Shown here in pieces: positions 5,495 to 13,455 of a DNA stretch of 15,023 nt. The stretch covers positions 1 to 15,023 of the forward strand of contig CAJZEE010000054.1 of assembly GCA_915066865.1 (NCBI GenBank), in the 5' to 3' direction. Position numbers and translations under genes: made by a program. The notes under the pieces are model-generated. The model was not told the origin of the DNA and ran no database searches. It was given only the letters and a program-made list of their open reading frames with translations. Every line of letters starts with the position of its first letter. Position 1 is the first letter of the stretch. The stretch comes from an uncultured Veillonella sp. (lineage in GTDB: Bacteria; Bacillota; Negativicutes; Veillonellales; Veillonellaceae).

Positions 5495-7441
5495 ATGATA
5501 AATGGAATGAACAAATATGTATACGCGGCCACAATGATAGGTTTATTTAGTGTGACTACTAATGGTTATACTGTAGATGTAACAACTAATCAAAGTCAAG
5601 AGGCGGCAAATATTATTAATATAACAGCTAATCGTACAGCGTTATTAGATTTAGATACACCGGTATCGACTTCTGTTATTACCCAAGAGGATATACAAAA
5701 TAGCGGCGCTAAGACGGCTTTTGATGCGGTCGCCAATGTACCGGGTGTAACCATTAATTCCTTTAGTGCGTCTGGCGCAGATTTTGGTGGCATGGATAGC
5801 CGTACGAATATTCGTGGCCTCGACCGCGGTGCACTTGTTCTTGTAAACGGTGTACCTATGAACTTAAATGGTAAGAGCGGAATTGGCTCTATACCTACCA
5901 GTGCCATTGAGCGCATTGAAGTTGTAAAGGGGGCGGCCTCTACCTTATATGGCGCAGAAGCTTTAGGTGGCGTTATAAATATTATTACAAAAACGCCGTC
6001 AAAAGAGGGCGGTTCTGCTACGGTAGCTGTAGGTAATCGAGGCTCCAAGAGATTTGATATTTCTTATGGTACTGATCGATTCCTCGTTGGTATCGATAGA
6101 AAATACTGGGGGACTCAAGATCCATCTACACCGGTGCGGTATGACTATACAGGCCGCAAGGGTTATGATTACTACACTACGCGCAATAAAGGTAACTCCT
6201 TAGGTGTGTTCATGAGCGGTAAGCTTTCAGATAAGATAATCTTAAATTATACTCGCGCTGAAAGCCGTTCCTCCTTTGGTTTGATTAGTACAGAAAGAAA
6301 TCCTGTGAGACAGGCTCGTCATTCTACGACATATCATTACAAGGATGACCGTAATAATGCATCTTTGATTTATAAGGATGATAATACGACGGGAACATTG
6401 TTTTATAATGACCGTACTATGCGTGGTGAAAGCCGTGTTCATAGTGCTAAACAGTTCAAGCCGACCGAAACCAGTTATGTAGCTCGTCAATATGGTATAG
6501 ATGTACAACATGAATGGGACTTTAGAGGCGGTAAGGATTATTTGATTGCCGGTGTTACAGGTAAGCAAGAAACCTATCGTGCCACACAGGCCCCTGTGTA
6601 TACACGGCCTCATCGTAATACCTATGCGGTGTACAGTAGCTATTCTCGTGAAATCAATCCCAAATGGACTGCCATTTTGGGCTTGCGTTATACAGCCATT
6701 AGTGATCCTATTAAGGACCAATATGTGTTAACGCCTCAGTTCCAATTGTTGCACACCATCAATAAAGCTTCCTCCATGTACTTAAATATAGGGAAAGCTT
6801 ACACGATGCCTAGCTTGAGTGATACATTCCGCAGTGTAAACCGCCAATACACAGCAGTAAGTGGTAAAAATCTTAAGCCTGAAGAGGGCTGGAACTATGA
6901 ATTAGGTTATAAACGCCTTAATAAGAAGGATAGCTGGAAGGTGGACGTGTTCTATATGGACTTCAAGAACTTCTTCCAATGGCAACCTGATGTAAATGGT
7001 CGCCCAACCGTTCGCGTAAACGGTGGTCAATTCCACAATGTTGGGATTGAAGCTGAGTATAGTAGACATTTGTCAGATCGACTCAAAATGAGTGTAAGTG
7101 GTTCTTATTCTAATCCAAAACAAAAGGAAATGAATGAATCCTATTGGAAACAAGCGGCTCCTAAGTTACAGTTTACAACCGGTATTCATTATAAAAGCTC
7201 TACTTGGGATGCAGGCACATCTTTGAACTTTGTAACAAAACGTTTGCGCAATCGCGATGGTGGCTTGAACCCTAACATTGCTCTTTGGAATGCTTACGTT
7301 GGGTATCACTTTAATAAAGATGCTACATTACGCCTCGATGCACGCAATCTTTTGAACCGTCATAATGTGGTATCCAATGGAGATTATGAATATTGGGATG
7401 CACCATTCAATTATGAATTAAGTTATACACAAAAATTCTAA
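5495..7441 (+). CDS. TonB-dependent outer-membrane receptor 1
   Basis: The product has 648 residues, a normal length for a small TonB-dependent receptor. It has a hydrophobic export signal (about 5-25), but without a textbook A-x-A cleavage site. A TonB-box-like INITANRTALL follows at about 41-51, then the plug domain (about 55-170) with NIRGLDRGALVLVNGVP and IERIEVVKGAASTLYGAEAL. The rest is a 22-strand-type beta barrel ending in a terminal phenylalanine (YTQKF), the usual BAM signal. In the barrel, KAYTMPSLSDTF and NLKPEEGWNYELGYK are the conserved receptor motifs. The ligand cannot be read directly; neighbours suggest a metal complex. It is clearly paralogous to the next gene. The start is uncertain: ATG 5507 is an alternative, as neither has a strong ribosome binding site. 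Confidence 0.93.
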   Translation: MINGMNKYVYAATMIGLFSVTTNGYTVDVTTNQSQEAANIINITANRTALLDLDTPVSTSVITQEDIQNSGAKTAFDAVANVPGVTINSFSASGADFGGMDSRTNIRGLDRGALVLVNGVPMNLNGKSGIGSIPTSAIERIEVVKGAASTLYGAEALGGVINIITKTPSKEGGSATVAVGNRGSKRFDISYGTDRFLVGIDRKYWGTQDPSTPVRYDYTGRKGYDYYTTRNKGNSLGVFMSGKLSDKIILNYTRAESRSSFGLISTERNPVRQARHSTTYHYKDDRNNASLIYKDDNTTGTLFYNDRTMRGESRVHSAKQFKPTETSYVARQYGIDVQHEWDFRGGKDYLIAGVTGKQETYRATQAPVYTRPHRNTYAVYSSYSREINPKWTAILGLRYTAISDPIKDQYVLTPQFQLLHTINKASSMYLNIGKAYTMPSLSDTFRSVNRQYTAVSGKNLKPEEGWNYELGYKRLNKKDSWKVDVFYMDFKNFFQWQPDVNGRPTVRVNGGQFHNVGIEAEYSRHLSDRLKMSVSGSYSNPKQKEMNESYWKQAAPKLQFTTGIHYKSSTWDAGTSLNFVTKRLRNRDGGLNPNIALWNAYVGYHFNKDATLRLDARNLLNRHNVVSNGDYEYWDAPFNYELSYTQKF

Positions 7442-7442
7442 T

Positions 7443-7514
7443 ATTTATTTAGAATAAAACCTCTTGAGAATACAGTAGTGGTAGGGGTATGGGTTTTGTA
7501 CGGTCTAAATAAAT
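7443..7514. repeat. 11-bp inverted repeat bracketing the receptor 2 promoter block
   Basis: ATTTATTTAGA (7443-7453) and TCTAAATAAAT (7504-7514) are perfect inverted repeats 50 bases apart. Inside lie AAAACC (7456-7461) and GGTTTT (7492-7497), which can also pair. The right arm lies within the promoter spacer. An 8-bp inverted repeat brackets the equivalent block upstream of exbB (3399-3406 and 3457-3464). It may be an end-of-transcript structure for receptor 1 or an operator pair. Confidence 0.5.
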
Positions 7515-7524
7515 GTGTGATAAT
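7480..7524 (+). promoter_or_regulatory. Promoter of receptor 2 with GTAGGGG upstream block
   Basis: GGTAGGGGTATGGGTT (7480-7495) is followed directly by TTGTAC (-35, 7496-7501), a 17-base spacer and GATAAT (-10, 7519-7524). Both hexamers and the spacing equal those of the exbB promoter at 3439-3467, and the G-rich block differs mainly by three missing bases. Transcription would start near 7531, about 54 bases before the chosen ATG. Confidence 0.65.
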
Positions 7525-7584
7525 ACAAATATGTAGTTTATATAATTGTGTGAATGTATACATGTGTTAAGTGAGGCATTTGGT

Positions 7585-9567
7585 ATGAGACAACAAATTA
7601 AGCATCGTATATCTATACTTGTGGGTTTAGCATTGATAGGATTGTCTGTGAATGGATATGCAGCAGAGGTAAGTGCTGATAAGACTCCCACTACAGCTGC
7701 ATCGAGTGAATCTAATGGAGCATCTGAAATCCATACTATTAATGTAACAGCAAATCGCATGGCTCTTTTAGATTTAGATACGCCGGCTGCGATGGATGTT
7801 ATTACTCAAAAGGACTTAGCTAATAGTGGTGCCAAAAATGCATTTGATGCGGTTAATATGGTACCCGGCATTACGTCTTTTTCCTATGGTGCATCTGGTC
7901 TTGAATATGGCGCTATGGATAGCCGTGTGAATATCCGTGGTCTTGAACGGGGCTCCTTGATTCTCATGAATGGGGTACCGATGAACCTCAATGGCAAGGG
8001 CGGACTTAGCTCTATTCCGACTAGTTCTATTGAACGAATTGAAGTATTAAAAGGTGCCGCATCTGCTTTATATGGTGCTGATGCTATGAGTGGTGTTATC
8101 AATGTAATTACTAAGACTCCAAGTAAAGAAGGGGGCTCTGCTACGATAGGTTTTGGTAATATGGGCCGCCAAACTTATAAAATTAACTATGGGACGCCTC
8201 GCTTCTTAATAGGTGTGGAACGTAACTTCTTTGGCGCTCAAGATCCAGAAACCCCTATCCGCTCCGATATCGGTGGTTATGCTAGAGGGTATGAATATTA
8301 TACAGCTCGTAACAAAGGGAATTCTTTAGGTGTATTTATGAGCGGTAAATTAAATGATAAGTTGACTTTGAACTTTAGCCGCTTTGAAGGTAATTCTTCT
8401 TTTGGACAGTTAAGTACAGAAACGAATCCTATTAAGCAAAAGCTTCACTCTACAACATATGCTTATAAAGATACTAAAAATAATGCGTCTTTAGTTTATA
8501 AAGATGGCAATACTACAGGTACAATCTTCTACAACGATAGAGATTTGTATGGTAAAAGTCGCGTACATAGCAAAAAGGCATATACGTTGAGTGATAATAA
8601 CTATATTGCTCGACAATATGGTTTTGATGTACAACATGAATGGGATTTCCGCGGTGGTAAGGACTATTTTATTGCGGGTGTACTTGGTAAACGAGAAACA
8701 TATCGCACCACATCTGGTCCGTACTATGGAAATCCACATCGCAACAGTTATGCCGTTTATGGTACATACTCTTATCAGATTAATCCTAAATGGACTAGCA
8801 TTTTAGGCTTGCGGTATTCGGATATTAAAGACCCTGTGAAAAATCAACGCGTATTAATTCCTCAGTTCCAATTACAACATCGTATTAACAAGGAATCATC
8901 CATGTACATAAATGTTGGTAAAGCCTTTAGAATGCCGAACTTAAGCGATACTTTCAAGAAAATTAATAAAGGCTATGCCTCTGTTAGTGGACGTAATTTG
9001 AAACCTGAAGAAGGTTGGAATTATGAATTAGGCTACAAACACATTACCAACAAAGATAGCTGGAAAGTAGCGGCCTTTTACATGGACTTTAAGAACTTCT
9101 TCTCTTGGAAACCGGATAGCAACGGTAAAAACACGATTCGCGTAAATGGTGGTCGCTATAGAAATGTCGGTATCGAAGCCCAATATGGTCGTAAATTAAC
9201 AGATCACTTAAAAATGACTGTGGGTGCATCGTATTCTAATCCAAAACAACGAGAAATCGATAAGACTTATTGGAAACAAGCTAACCCTAAATTGCAATTT
9301 ACAGGGGGTATCCATTACAATAGCTCAACCTGGACTGCAGGTACTAGCATCAACTTTGTTACAAAACGGATGAAGAACCGCGATGGCGGTACAAACCCAA
9401 ACCTTATAGCTTGGAATGCATACGTAGGCTATCAGTTCAATGAAAACGCATCCTTGCGGCTAGATGCACGTAACTTGTTAAACCGTCATAATGTTATTTC
9501 CAACGGCGACTGGGAATACTGGGATGAACCATTTAATTACCAACTTAGCTATACTCAAAAATTCTAG
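7585..9567 (+). CDS. TonB-dependent outer-membrane receptor 2
   Basis: The product has 660 residues from the ATG at 7585, chosen because GTGAGG (7571-7576) lies eight bases ahead and a good signal peptide begins there (MRQQIKHRISILVGLALIGL, cleavage near GYA-AEV). The in-frame ATG at 7546 would add 13 residues that fit no signal peptide. A TonB-box-like INVTANRMALL, a plug with NIRGLERGSLILMNGVP and IERIEVLKGAASALYGADAM, and a beta barrel ending in YTQKF follow. By eye about two thirds of residues match receptor 1, with differences in presumed surface loops. KAFRMPNLSDTF resembles the FRAP box of heme receptors more than KAYTMP in receptor 1 does; this is only suggestive. The ABC importer lipoprotein follows after 43 bases with no terminator, so co-transcription is likely. 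Confidence 0.94.
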   Translation: MRQQIKHRISILVGLALIGLSVNGYAAEVSADKTPTTAASSESNGASEIHTINVTANRMALLDLDTPAAMDVITQKDLANSGAKNAFDAVNMVPGITSFSYGASGLEYGAMDSRVNIRGLERGSLILMNGVPMNLNGKGGLSSIPTSSIERIEVLKGAASALYGADAMSGVINVITKTPSKEGGSATIGFGNMGRQTYKINYGTPRFLIGVERNFFGAQDPETPIRSDIGGYARGYEYYTARNKGNSLGVFMSGKLNDKLTLNFSRFEGNSSFGQLSTETNPIKQKLHSTTYAYKDTKNNASLVYKDGNTTGTIFYNDRDLYGKSRVHSKKAYTLSDNNYIARQYGFDVQHEWDFRGGKDYFIAGVLGKRETYRTTSGPYYGNPHRNSYAVYGTYSYQINPKWTSILGLRYSDIKDPVKNQRVLIPQFQLQHRINKESSMYINVGKAFRMPNLSDTFKKINKGYASVSGRNLKPEEGWNYELGYKHITNKDSWKVAAFYMDFKNFFSWKPDSNGKNTIRVNGGRYRNVGIEAQYGRKLTDHLKMTVGASYSNPKQREIDKTYWKQANPKLQFTGGIHYNSSTWTAGTSINFVTKRMKNRDGGTNPNLIAWNAYVGYQFNENASLRLDARNLLNRHNVISNGDWEYWDEPFNYQLSYTQKF

Positions 9568-9597
9568 TCTTTATGTAATCACTAATTAGAACTATAC

Positions 9598-9655
9598 AAG
9601 GAGTATCATCATGAACAAGAAAATTGGATTTTTCATATGTTTGATGATACTCCTT
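9598..9655 (+). promoter_or_regulatory. 14-bp inverted repeat hiding the lipoprotein gene's ribosome binding site
   Basis: AAGGAGTATCATCA (9598-9611) and TGATGATACTCCTT (9642-9655) are perfect inverted repeats separated by 30 bases. The left arm contains the Shine-Dalgarno AAGGAG and ends on the A of the start codon. The right arm lies in the coding sequence, in codons for the signal peptide (M-I-L-L). In mRNA the stem would block ribosome entry unless opened by translation, a factor or temperature. The base pairing is seen; the regulatory role is inferred. Confidence 0.65.
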
Positions 9656-10564
9656 TGTGTATGTATAGCGGGTTGTGGACCTCAATCGGAGGCAAATGTA
9701 ACGCCATATACTCGTTATGTTGACAGTCATGATGGCGTTCAAGTTGCTGTTCCAGAGCATCCAAAACGGATTTTATCACTGTCTTCTGCGGTCGACACAA
9801 TTTTATTAGGACTTATAGAACCAGAACGTTTAGCAGGCATTAATAAATTGTCTACCTATGAGGAATATTCGCTAGAGGCGAAGCGCGCAAAGCTGGTAAA
9901 ACCAGTGTTGAGTTCGTATCCTTTGGAGAAAATCATAGCCTTGAAACCGGATCTCGTTATAGCGCCAGATTATATATCGGCTGATGTTATCTATGGTTTA
10001 CGGCACATGGGTATAGCCACTGTTGTGGTACCTACCCCTTCTACGGTGGACGGAGTGATTCAGAATGTGATGGATATTGCTCATATTATCGGCGAAGATG
10101 AAAAGGGTAGCTTTTACATTCGGAAGATTCATCGTGAAATAGATGAAATAAAGCACCTAGCAGAATCTATTCCAATTGAGCAGCGCAAGACGGTTCTCTT
10201 TGTATCATCTATGGACGGATATACGGGAACAGGAAGCCTTTTTGATGATATGTGTACATACATGAACGTCTATAATGCACCGAATCGGATTGGCTTACCG
10301 CCGCACATACCCTTTGGGGAGGAGCGGGTATTAGCCATGAATCCAGACTACATTTTTATTCCATCCTATAAGGGAATGGACAAGAATTTGGCGGATCGAT
10401 ATTTAAAAAATCCGGCCTTTCAAAATCTGCCGGCTATCAAGGAAAATCGTGTTAAGCCTTTACCGGCAGCGTACTTATATACTATGAATCAGCATATTGG
10501 GGAAGCGATGCTAGCCATTATGTATACTGTGTATCCTCAATTAGAAAGGAATTCTCATGACTAA
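9611..10564 (+). CDS. ABC importer substrate-binding lipoprotein (FecB/BtuF-type)
   Basis: The product has 317 residues. The N-terminus is a lipoprotein signal with lipobox IAGC at 19-22, so C22 should be lipid-anchored in the inner membrane facing the periplasm. The mature part is a class III helical-backbone binding protein of the type used for siderophores, heme and cobalamin. It shows the opening HPKRILSLSSAVDTILLGL (about 50-68), IIALKPDLVIAPDYI in the first lobe, and VLAMNPDYIFIPSY plus FQNLPAIKENRV in the second. It hands its ligand to the permease encoded next, with which it overlaps by eight bases. The ribosome binding site is AAGGAG at 9598-9603, within a perfect inverted repeat. 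The ligand is not readable from motifs. Confidence 0.92.
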   Translation: MNKKIGFFICLMILLCVCIAGCGPQSEANVTPYTRYVDSHDGVQVAVPEHPKRILSLSSAVDTILLGLIEPERLAGINKLSTYEEYSLEAKRAKLVKPVLSSYPLEKIIALKPDLVIAPDYISADVIYGLRHMGIATVVVPTPSTVDGVIQNVMDIAHIIGEDEKGSFYIRKIHREIDEIKHLAESIPIEQRKTVLFVSSMDGYTGTGSLFDDMCTYMNVYNAPNRIGLPPHIPFGEERVLAMNPDYIFIPSYKGMDKNLADRYLKNPAFQNLPAIKENRVKPLPAAYLYTMNQHIGEAMLAIMYTVYPQLERNSHD

Positions 10565-11594
10565 ACAGACACAACGCATCATGGCCATAACTCTGATTGG
10601 GGTATTGCTATGTATCGTGAGCTTATTGGCGCTCCATGTAGGGACCATTATGATTCCTATTGGAGGGGGTGTGCAAAGTATTTTAAATGGCATGGGCATA
10701 CCTGTGAGTTTTACGGAGCCTATTACGGCTGAACAAGAGGCGGTACTGTGGTTTATCCGCATGCCGCGCCTTATCATCGGACTTCTTGTAGGAGGCGCCT
10801 TGGCACTGGCTGGTGCCGTTATGCAAGGGGTATTCTCGAATCCGTTGGCTGATCCAGGTATTATGGGCGTATCCGCAGGGGCATCTCTCGGTGCGGTTAT
10901 TGCCATTGCTCTTGGCGTGACATCTCTCGGTATGTTTTACATGCCTGCTTTTGCCTTTGTCGGAGCCTTTGTATCCGTTGGGATTACTATATTGTTAACA
11001 TGGCGTAATAACAAGCTCGACACGACTACATTATTGCTAGCAGGGGTTGCTGTTAGTATGCTACTCGGTGCTTTCACATCGGGCATCTTGACGATGATTA
11101 ATGAATACCGCTTGCGTGAATTCCTATTTTGGATGGTGGGTGGACTTGATTTCCGTCGTTGGGACCACGTTCTGCTTGCTGTAGGGCCTATCATGACGGG
11201 CAGCGTTATATTAATGATGCTCGGTCGTCACCTGAATGTACTCGTTCTCGGCGATACAGAGGCGCGTGCCTTGGGTTTGCCTGTTATGGTGTATCGCATG
11301 CTATTCCTGTTTTTGGCATCTGTCGTTACTGCTACTGCGGTGTGCGTCAGTGGTTCCATTGGCTTTGTAGGTCTTGTGGTACCACATATTGTGCGTATCT
11401 TAGTAGGGCCAGATCATCGAATACTATTGCCTATGGCGGCCGTTGGAGGCGCATTATTCCTCGTATTCTGTGATACATTAGGTCGCATTATTGCTCAGCC
11501 AGTTGAGATTCGCGTAGGTATCATGACAGCTCTATTAGGGGCACCGTATTTTCTATATTTACTTCATCGCTTGCGTCGTAAAGGAGGGGCCTAA
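10557..11594 (+). CDS. FecCD/BtuC-family ABC permease
   Basis: The product has 345 residues and many hydrophobic helices, as expected for the roughly ten-helix FecCD family. Signatures in order are RMPRLIIGLLVGGALALAGA (68-87), QGVFSNPLADPGIMGVSAGA (90-109), GDTEARALGLPV (232-243), GSIGFVGLVVPHIVR (266-280) and the C-terminal DTLGRIIAQPVEIRVGIMTALLGAPYF. The GDTEARALG segment is the cytoplasmic loop that docks on the ATPase. It moves an iron complex, heme or corrinoid from the binding protein into the cytoplasm. The start overlaps the end of the lipoprotein gene, and the stop shares one base with the ATPase start (TAATG), so the three are coupled. Confidence 0.94.
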   Translation: MTKQTQRIMAITLIGVLLCIVSLLALHVGTIMIPIGGGVQSILNGMGIPVSFTEPITAEQEAVLWFIRMPRLIIGLLVGGALALAGAVMQGVFSNPLADPGIMGVSAGASLGAVIAIALGVTSLGMFYMPAFAFVGAFVSVGITILLTWRNNKLDTTTLLLAGVAVSMLLGAFTSGILTMINEYRLREFLFWMVGGLDFRRWDHVLLAVGPIMTGSVILMMLGRHLNVLVLGDTEARALGLPVMVYRMLFLFLASVVTATAVCVSGSIGFVGLVVPHIVRILVGPDHRILLPMAAVGGALFLVFCDTLGRIIAQPVEIRVGIMTALLGAPYFLYLLHRLRRKGGA

Positions 11595-12439
11595 TGAAAC
11601 TAGATGTTCAATCTCTATCTGTCACATTAGGAGACACAACCATTGTAAAAGAGGCATCCTTTGCTATTGACCGGGGCGAGTTCGTAGGCATTATCGGCCC
11701 TAATGGCTCTGGTAAAACAACGTTGTTAAAAGCATTGCGTGGCCTTTATCCTACATCTGGTGGAGATATTTTCTGGGATGGTAAAAGTATCGCTTCTTTG
11801 AGCGACAAGGAAATCGCTCATTATGTGGCGTATATGCAGCAGTCCGTTAATGTTTCCTTCGATTATGAAGCCATCGATATTGTGATGACCGCTCGTTATC
11901 CTTATTTGAAATGGTGGGAACAAGAAGGCCCTGAAGATAAAGTTATCGTTGAACAGGCTATGAAAGAGGTAGGCGTGTATCACTTGCGGAATCGTTCTGT
12001 ACAATCTTTGAGTGGTGGTGAACGACAACGGGTATTCTTAGCAAAGGCTTTGGCACAACAAACAGAGGTCCTATTACTAGATGAGCCGACGGCTGCTCTC
12101 GATCTAGTATATGCTGACGATATCTTTCATGAGGGGCGCAGATTATGTGACGAAGGCAAAACGATTTTAATCGTCGTTCATGACTTAGAATTAGCTGCCA
12201 AATATTGCACTAAGCTCGTCTTGATAAGCGATGGTCGCATCGTTGATGTAGGAACGCCGCGAGAGGTGCTCACTGCAGATAATTTAAAAGCTGCCTTCCA
12301 CTTGTCTGCAGCAGTTTACGACGATCCATATTTCAAACAACAACGTATCTTTGTGTTCCCAAAAGGAACTACGGATATTGAGGATTATAAACAAACAGAG
12401 ACTAGTGGAGAGATGTCAATTGACCCTCAACTGAAATAG
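11594..12439 (+). CDS. ABC importer ATPase (FecE/BtuD-type)
   Basis: The product has 281 residues, and all nucleotide-binding motifs are intact: Walker A GPNGSGKT (35-42), Q-loop at Q82-Q83, signature LSGGERQR (139-146), Walker B LLLDEP (160-165), D-loop AALD (167-170) and switch histidine H196. It powers import through the permease just upstream. The C-terminal tail beyond about residue 240 is longer than the core fold needs and contains no recognised domain. The ribosome binding site, GGAGG, lies in the last codons of the permease gene. After its stop there are 84 bases with no clear terminator before the chelatase genes. Confidence 0.95.
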   Translation: MKLDVQSLSVTLGDTTIVKEASFAIDRGEFVGIIGPNGSGKTTLLKALRGLYPTSGGDIFWDGKSIASLSDKEIAHYVAYMQQSVNVSFDYEAIDIVMTARYPYLKWWEQEGPEDKVIVEQAMKEVGVYHLRNRSVQSLSGGERQRVFLAKALAQQTEVLLLDEPTAALDLVYADDIFHEGRRLCDEGKTILIVVHDLELAAKYCTKLVLISDGRIVDVGTPREVLTADNLKAAFHLSAAVYDDPYFKQQRIFVFPKGTTDIEDYKQTETSGEMSIDPQLK

Positions 12440-12523
12440 ACATATAAGTGCCTATGTATAGGTCAGTAAATTTCCTGTTTATCTTGATATATTTGTATTG
12501 CTATTCCTAGCGAGGTTAGGCTT
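12440..12523. other. Short spacer between ABC importer and chelatase genes
   Basis: This 84-base gap has no intrinsic terminator and no convincing promoter. A small palindrome, CCTAT-GT-ATAGG, lies at 12451-12462. GAGG at 12512-12515 lies eight bases before the ATG at 12524 and serves as ribosome binding site. Read-through from the ABC genes is likely. Confidence 0.5.
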
Positions 12524-13453
12524 ATGTCATATCCATTTACTGCTATTGTTGGTCAAGATGAAATGAAATTGGCCCTTTTGCTGAATGCTATCAATCCGTC
12601 CATCGGCGGTGTGTTAATTGAGGGCGAAAAGGGCACTGCAAAGTCTACGGCTGTACGTGCATTGCCGAGCCTGTTACCTCCCATGGAAACAGGGGCTGAT
12701 GCGATGACCGTAGTAGAATTACCTATAAATGCTACGGAAGACCGCGTTGTAGGGTCTATTAATTTAGAAAAGGCCTTGCAAGAGGGGGTAAAAGCCTTTG
12801 AACCAGGGATTTTACACGCAGCACATCAAAATATCCTCTATGTAGATGAGGTGAATCTATTAGATGACCACATTGTAGATATTTTGCTAGACGTGGCCGC
12901 TATGGGTGTAAACACCGTAGAACGGGAAGGGGTAAGCCATTCTCATCCGTCTCGTTTTATCCTCGTCGGAACTATGAACCCTGAAGAGGGGGACCTCAGA
13001 CCTCAGCTATTAGATCGCTTTGGGTTGTCCGTCATGGTCTATGGTGAACAGGATCCAGCACAGCGGATGGAGGTGATTAAGCGACGTCTTGCATTTGGCG
13101 ATGCTCCAGAAGCGTTTATAGCGTCTTATGAGGAATCGGAGCGAGCATTACATGAGCGCCTGCTACAAGCTCGCAAATTATTGCCAACTATTATTCCATC
13201 TGATGATATTCTCCTTAAGATAGCGAGCATCAGTATCGGCATTGGCGTTGATGGACATCGCCCAGACATTACGATGATGCACACCGCTCGCGCTCATGCA
13301 GCCTTTCACGGTCGCTCACAAATCATAGATGACGACATTAAGGTGGCCGCAAGATTGACGTTAAAACATCGCATGCGGAGATTGCCTTTTGAAGAACAAG
13401 GTCACGACGAAGACCGCATCGATACAGCAGTATCTGCGGTAATCGAGGGCTAG
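12524..13453 (+). CDS. ChlI/BchI-like AAA+ ATPase of a class I metal chelatase
   Basis: The product has 309 residues, close to the BchI/ChlI length. Motifs in order: FTAIVGQDEMKLALLLNAI (5-23), Walker A GEKGTAKS (34-41), the family-specific ATEDRVVGSINLEKAL (70-85), Walker B ILYVDEVNLL (104-113), sensor 1 GTMNPEEGDLRPQLLDRFGL (149-168) with arginine-finger candidates, and sensor 2 GHRPDI (244-249). BchI-type proteins form hexamers with BchD-type partners and drive metal insertion into tetrapyrroles by a large BchH/CobN-type subunit. In a non-photosynthetic anaerobe the substrate is unlikely to be chlorophyll. A CobN- or HmuS-type chelatase is the likelier partner, and the neighbouring importer supports a link to an imported tetrapyrrole. 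The next gene starts two bases after the stop. Confidence 0.93.
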   Translation: MSYPFTAIVGQDEMKLALLLNAINPSIGGVLIEGEKGTAKSTAVRALPSLLPPMETGADAMTVVELPINATEDRVVGSINLEKALQEGVKAFEPGILHAAHQNILYVDEVNLLDDHIVDILLDVAAMGVNTVEREGVSHSHPSRFILVGTMNPEEGDLRPQLLDRFGLSVMVYGEQDPAQRMEVIKRRLAFGDAPEAFIASYEESERALHERLLQARKLLPTIIPSDDILLKIASISIGIGVDGHRPDITMMHTARAHAAFHGRSQIIDDDIKVAARLTLKHRMRRLPFEEQGHDEDRIDTAVSAVIEG

Positions 13454-13455
13454 CT

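Noticed and set aside
7546..7584. Upstream start for receptor 2 adding 13 residues
   Set aside because: The added residues spoil the signal peptide, and the ribosome binding site serves the ATG at 7585.
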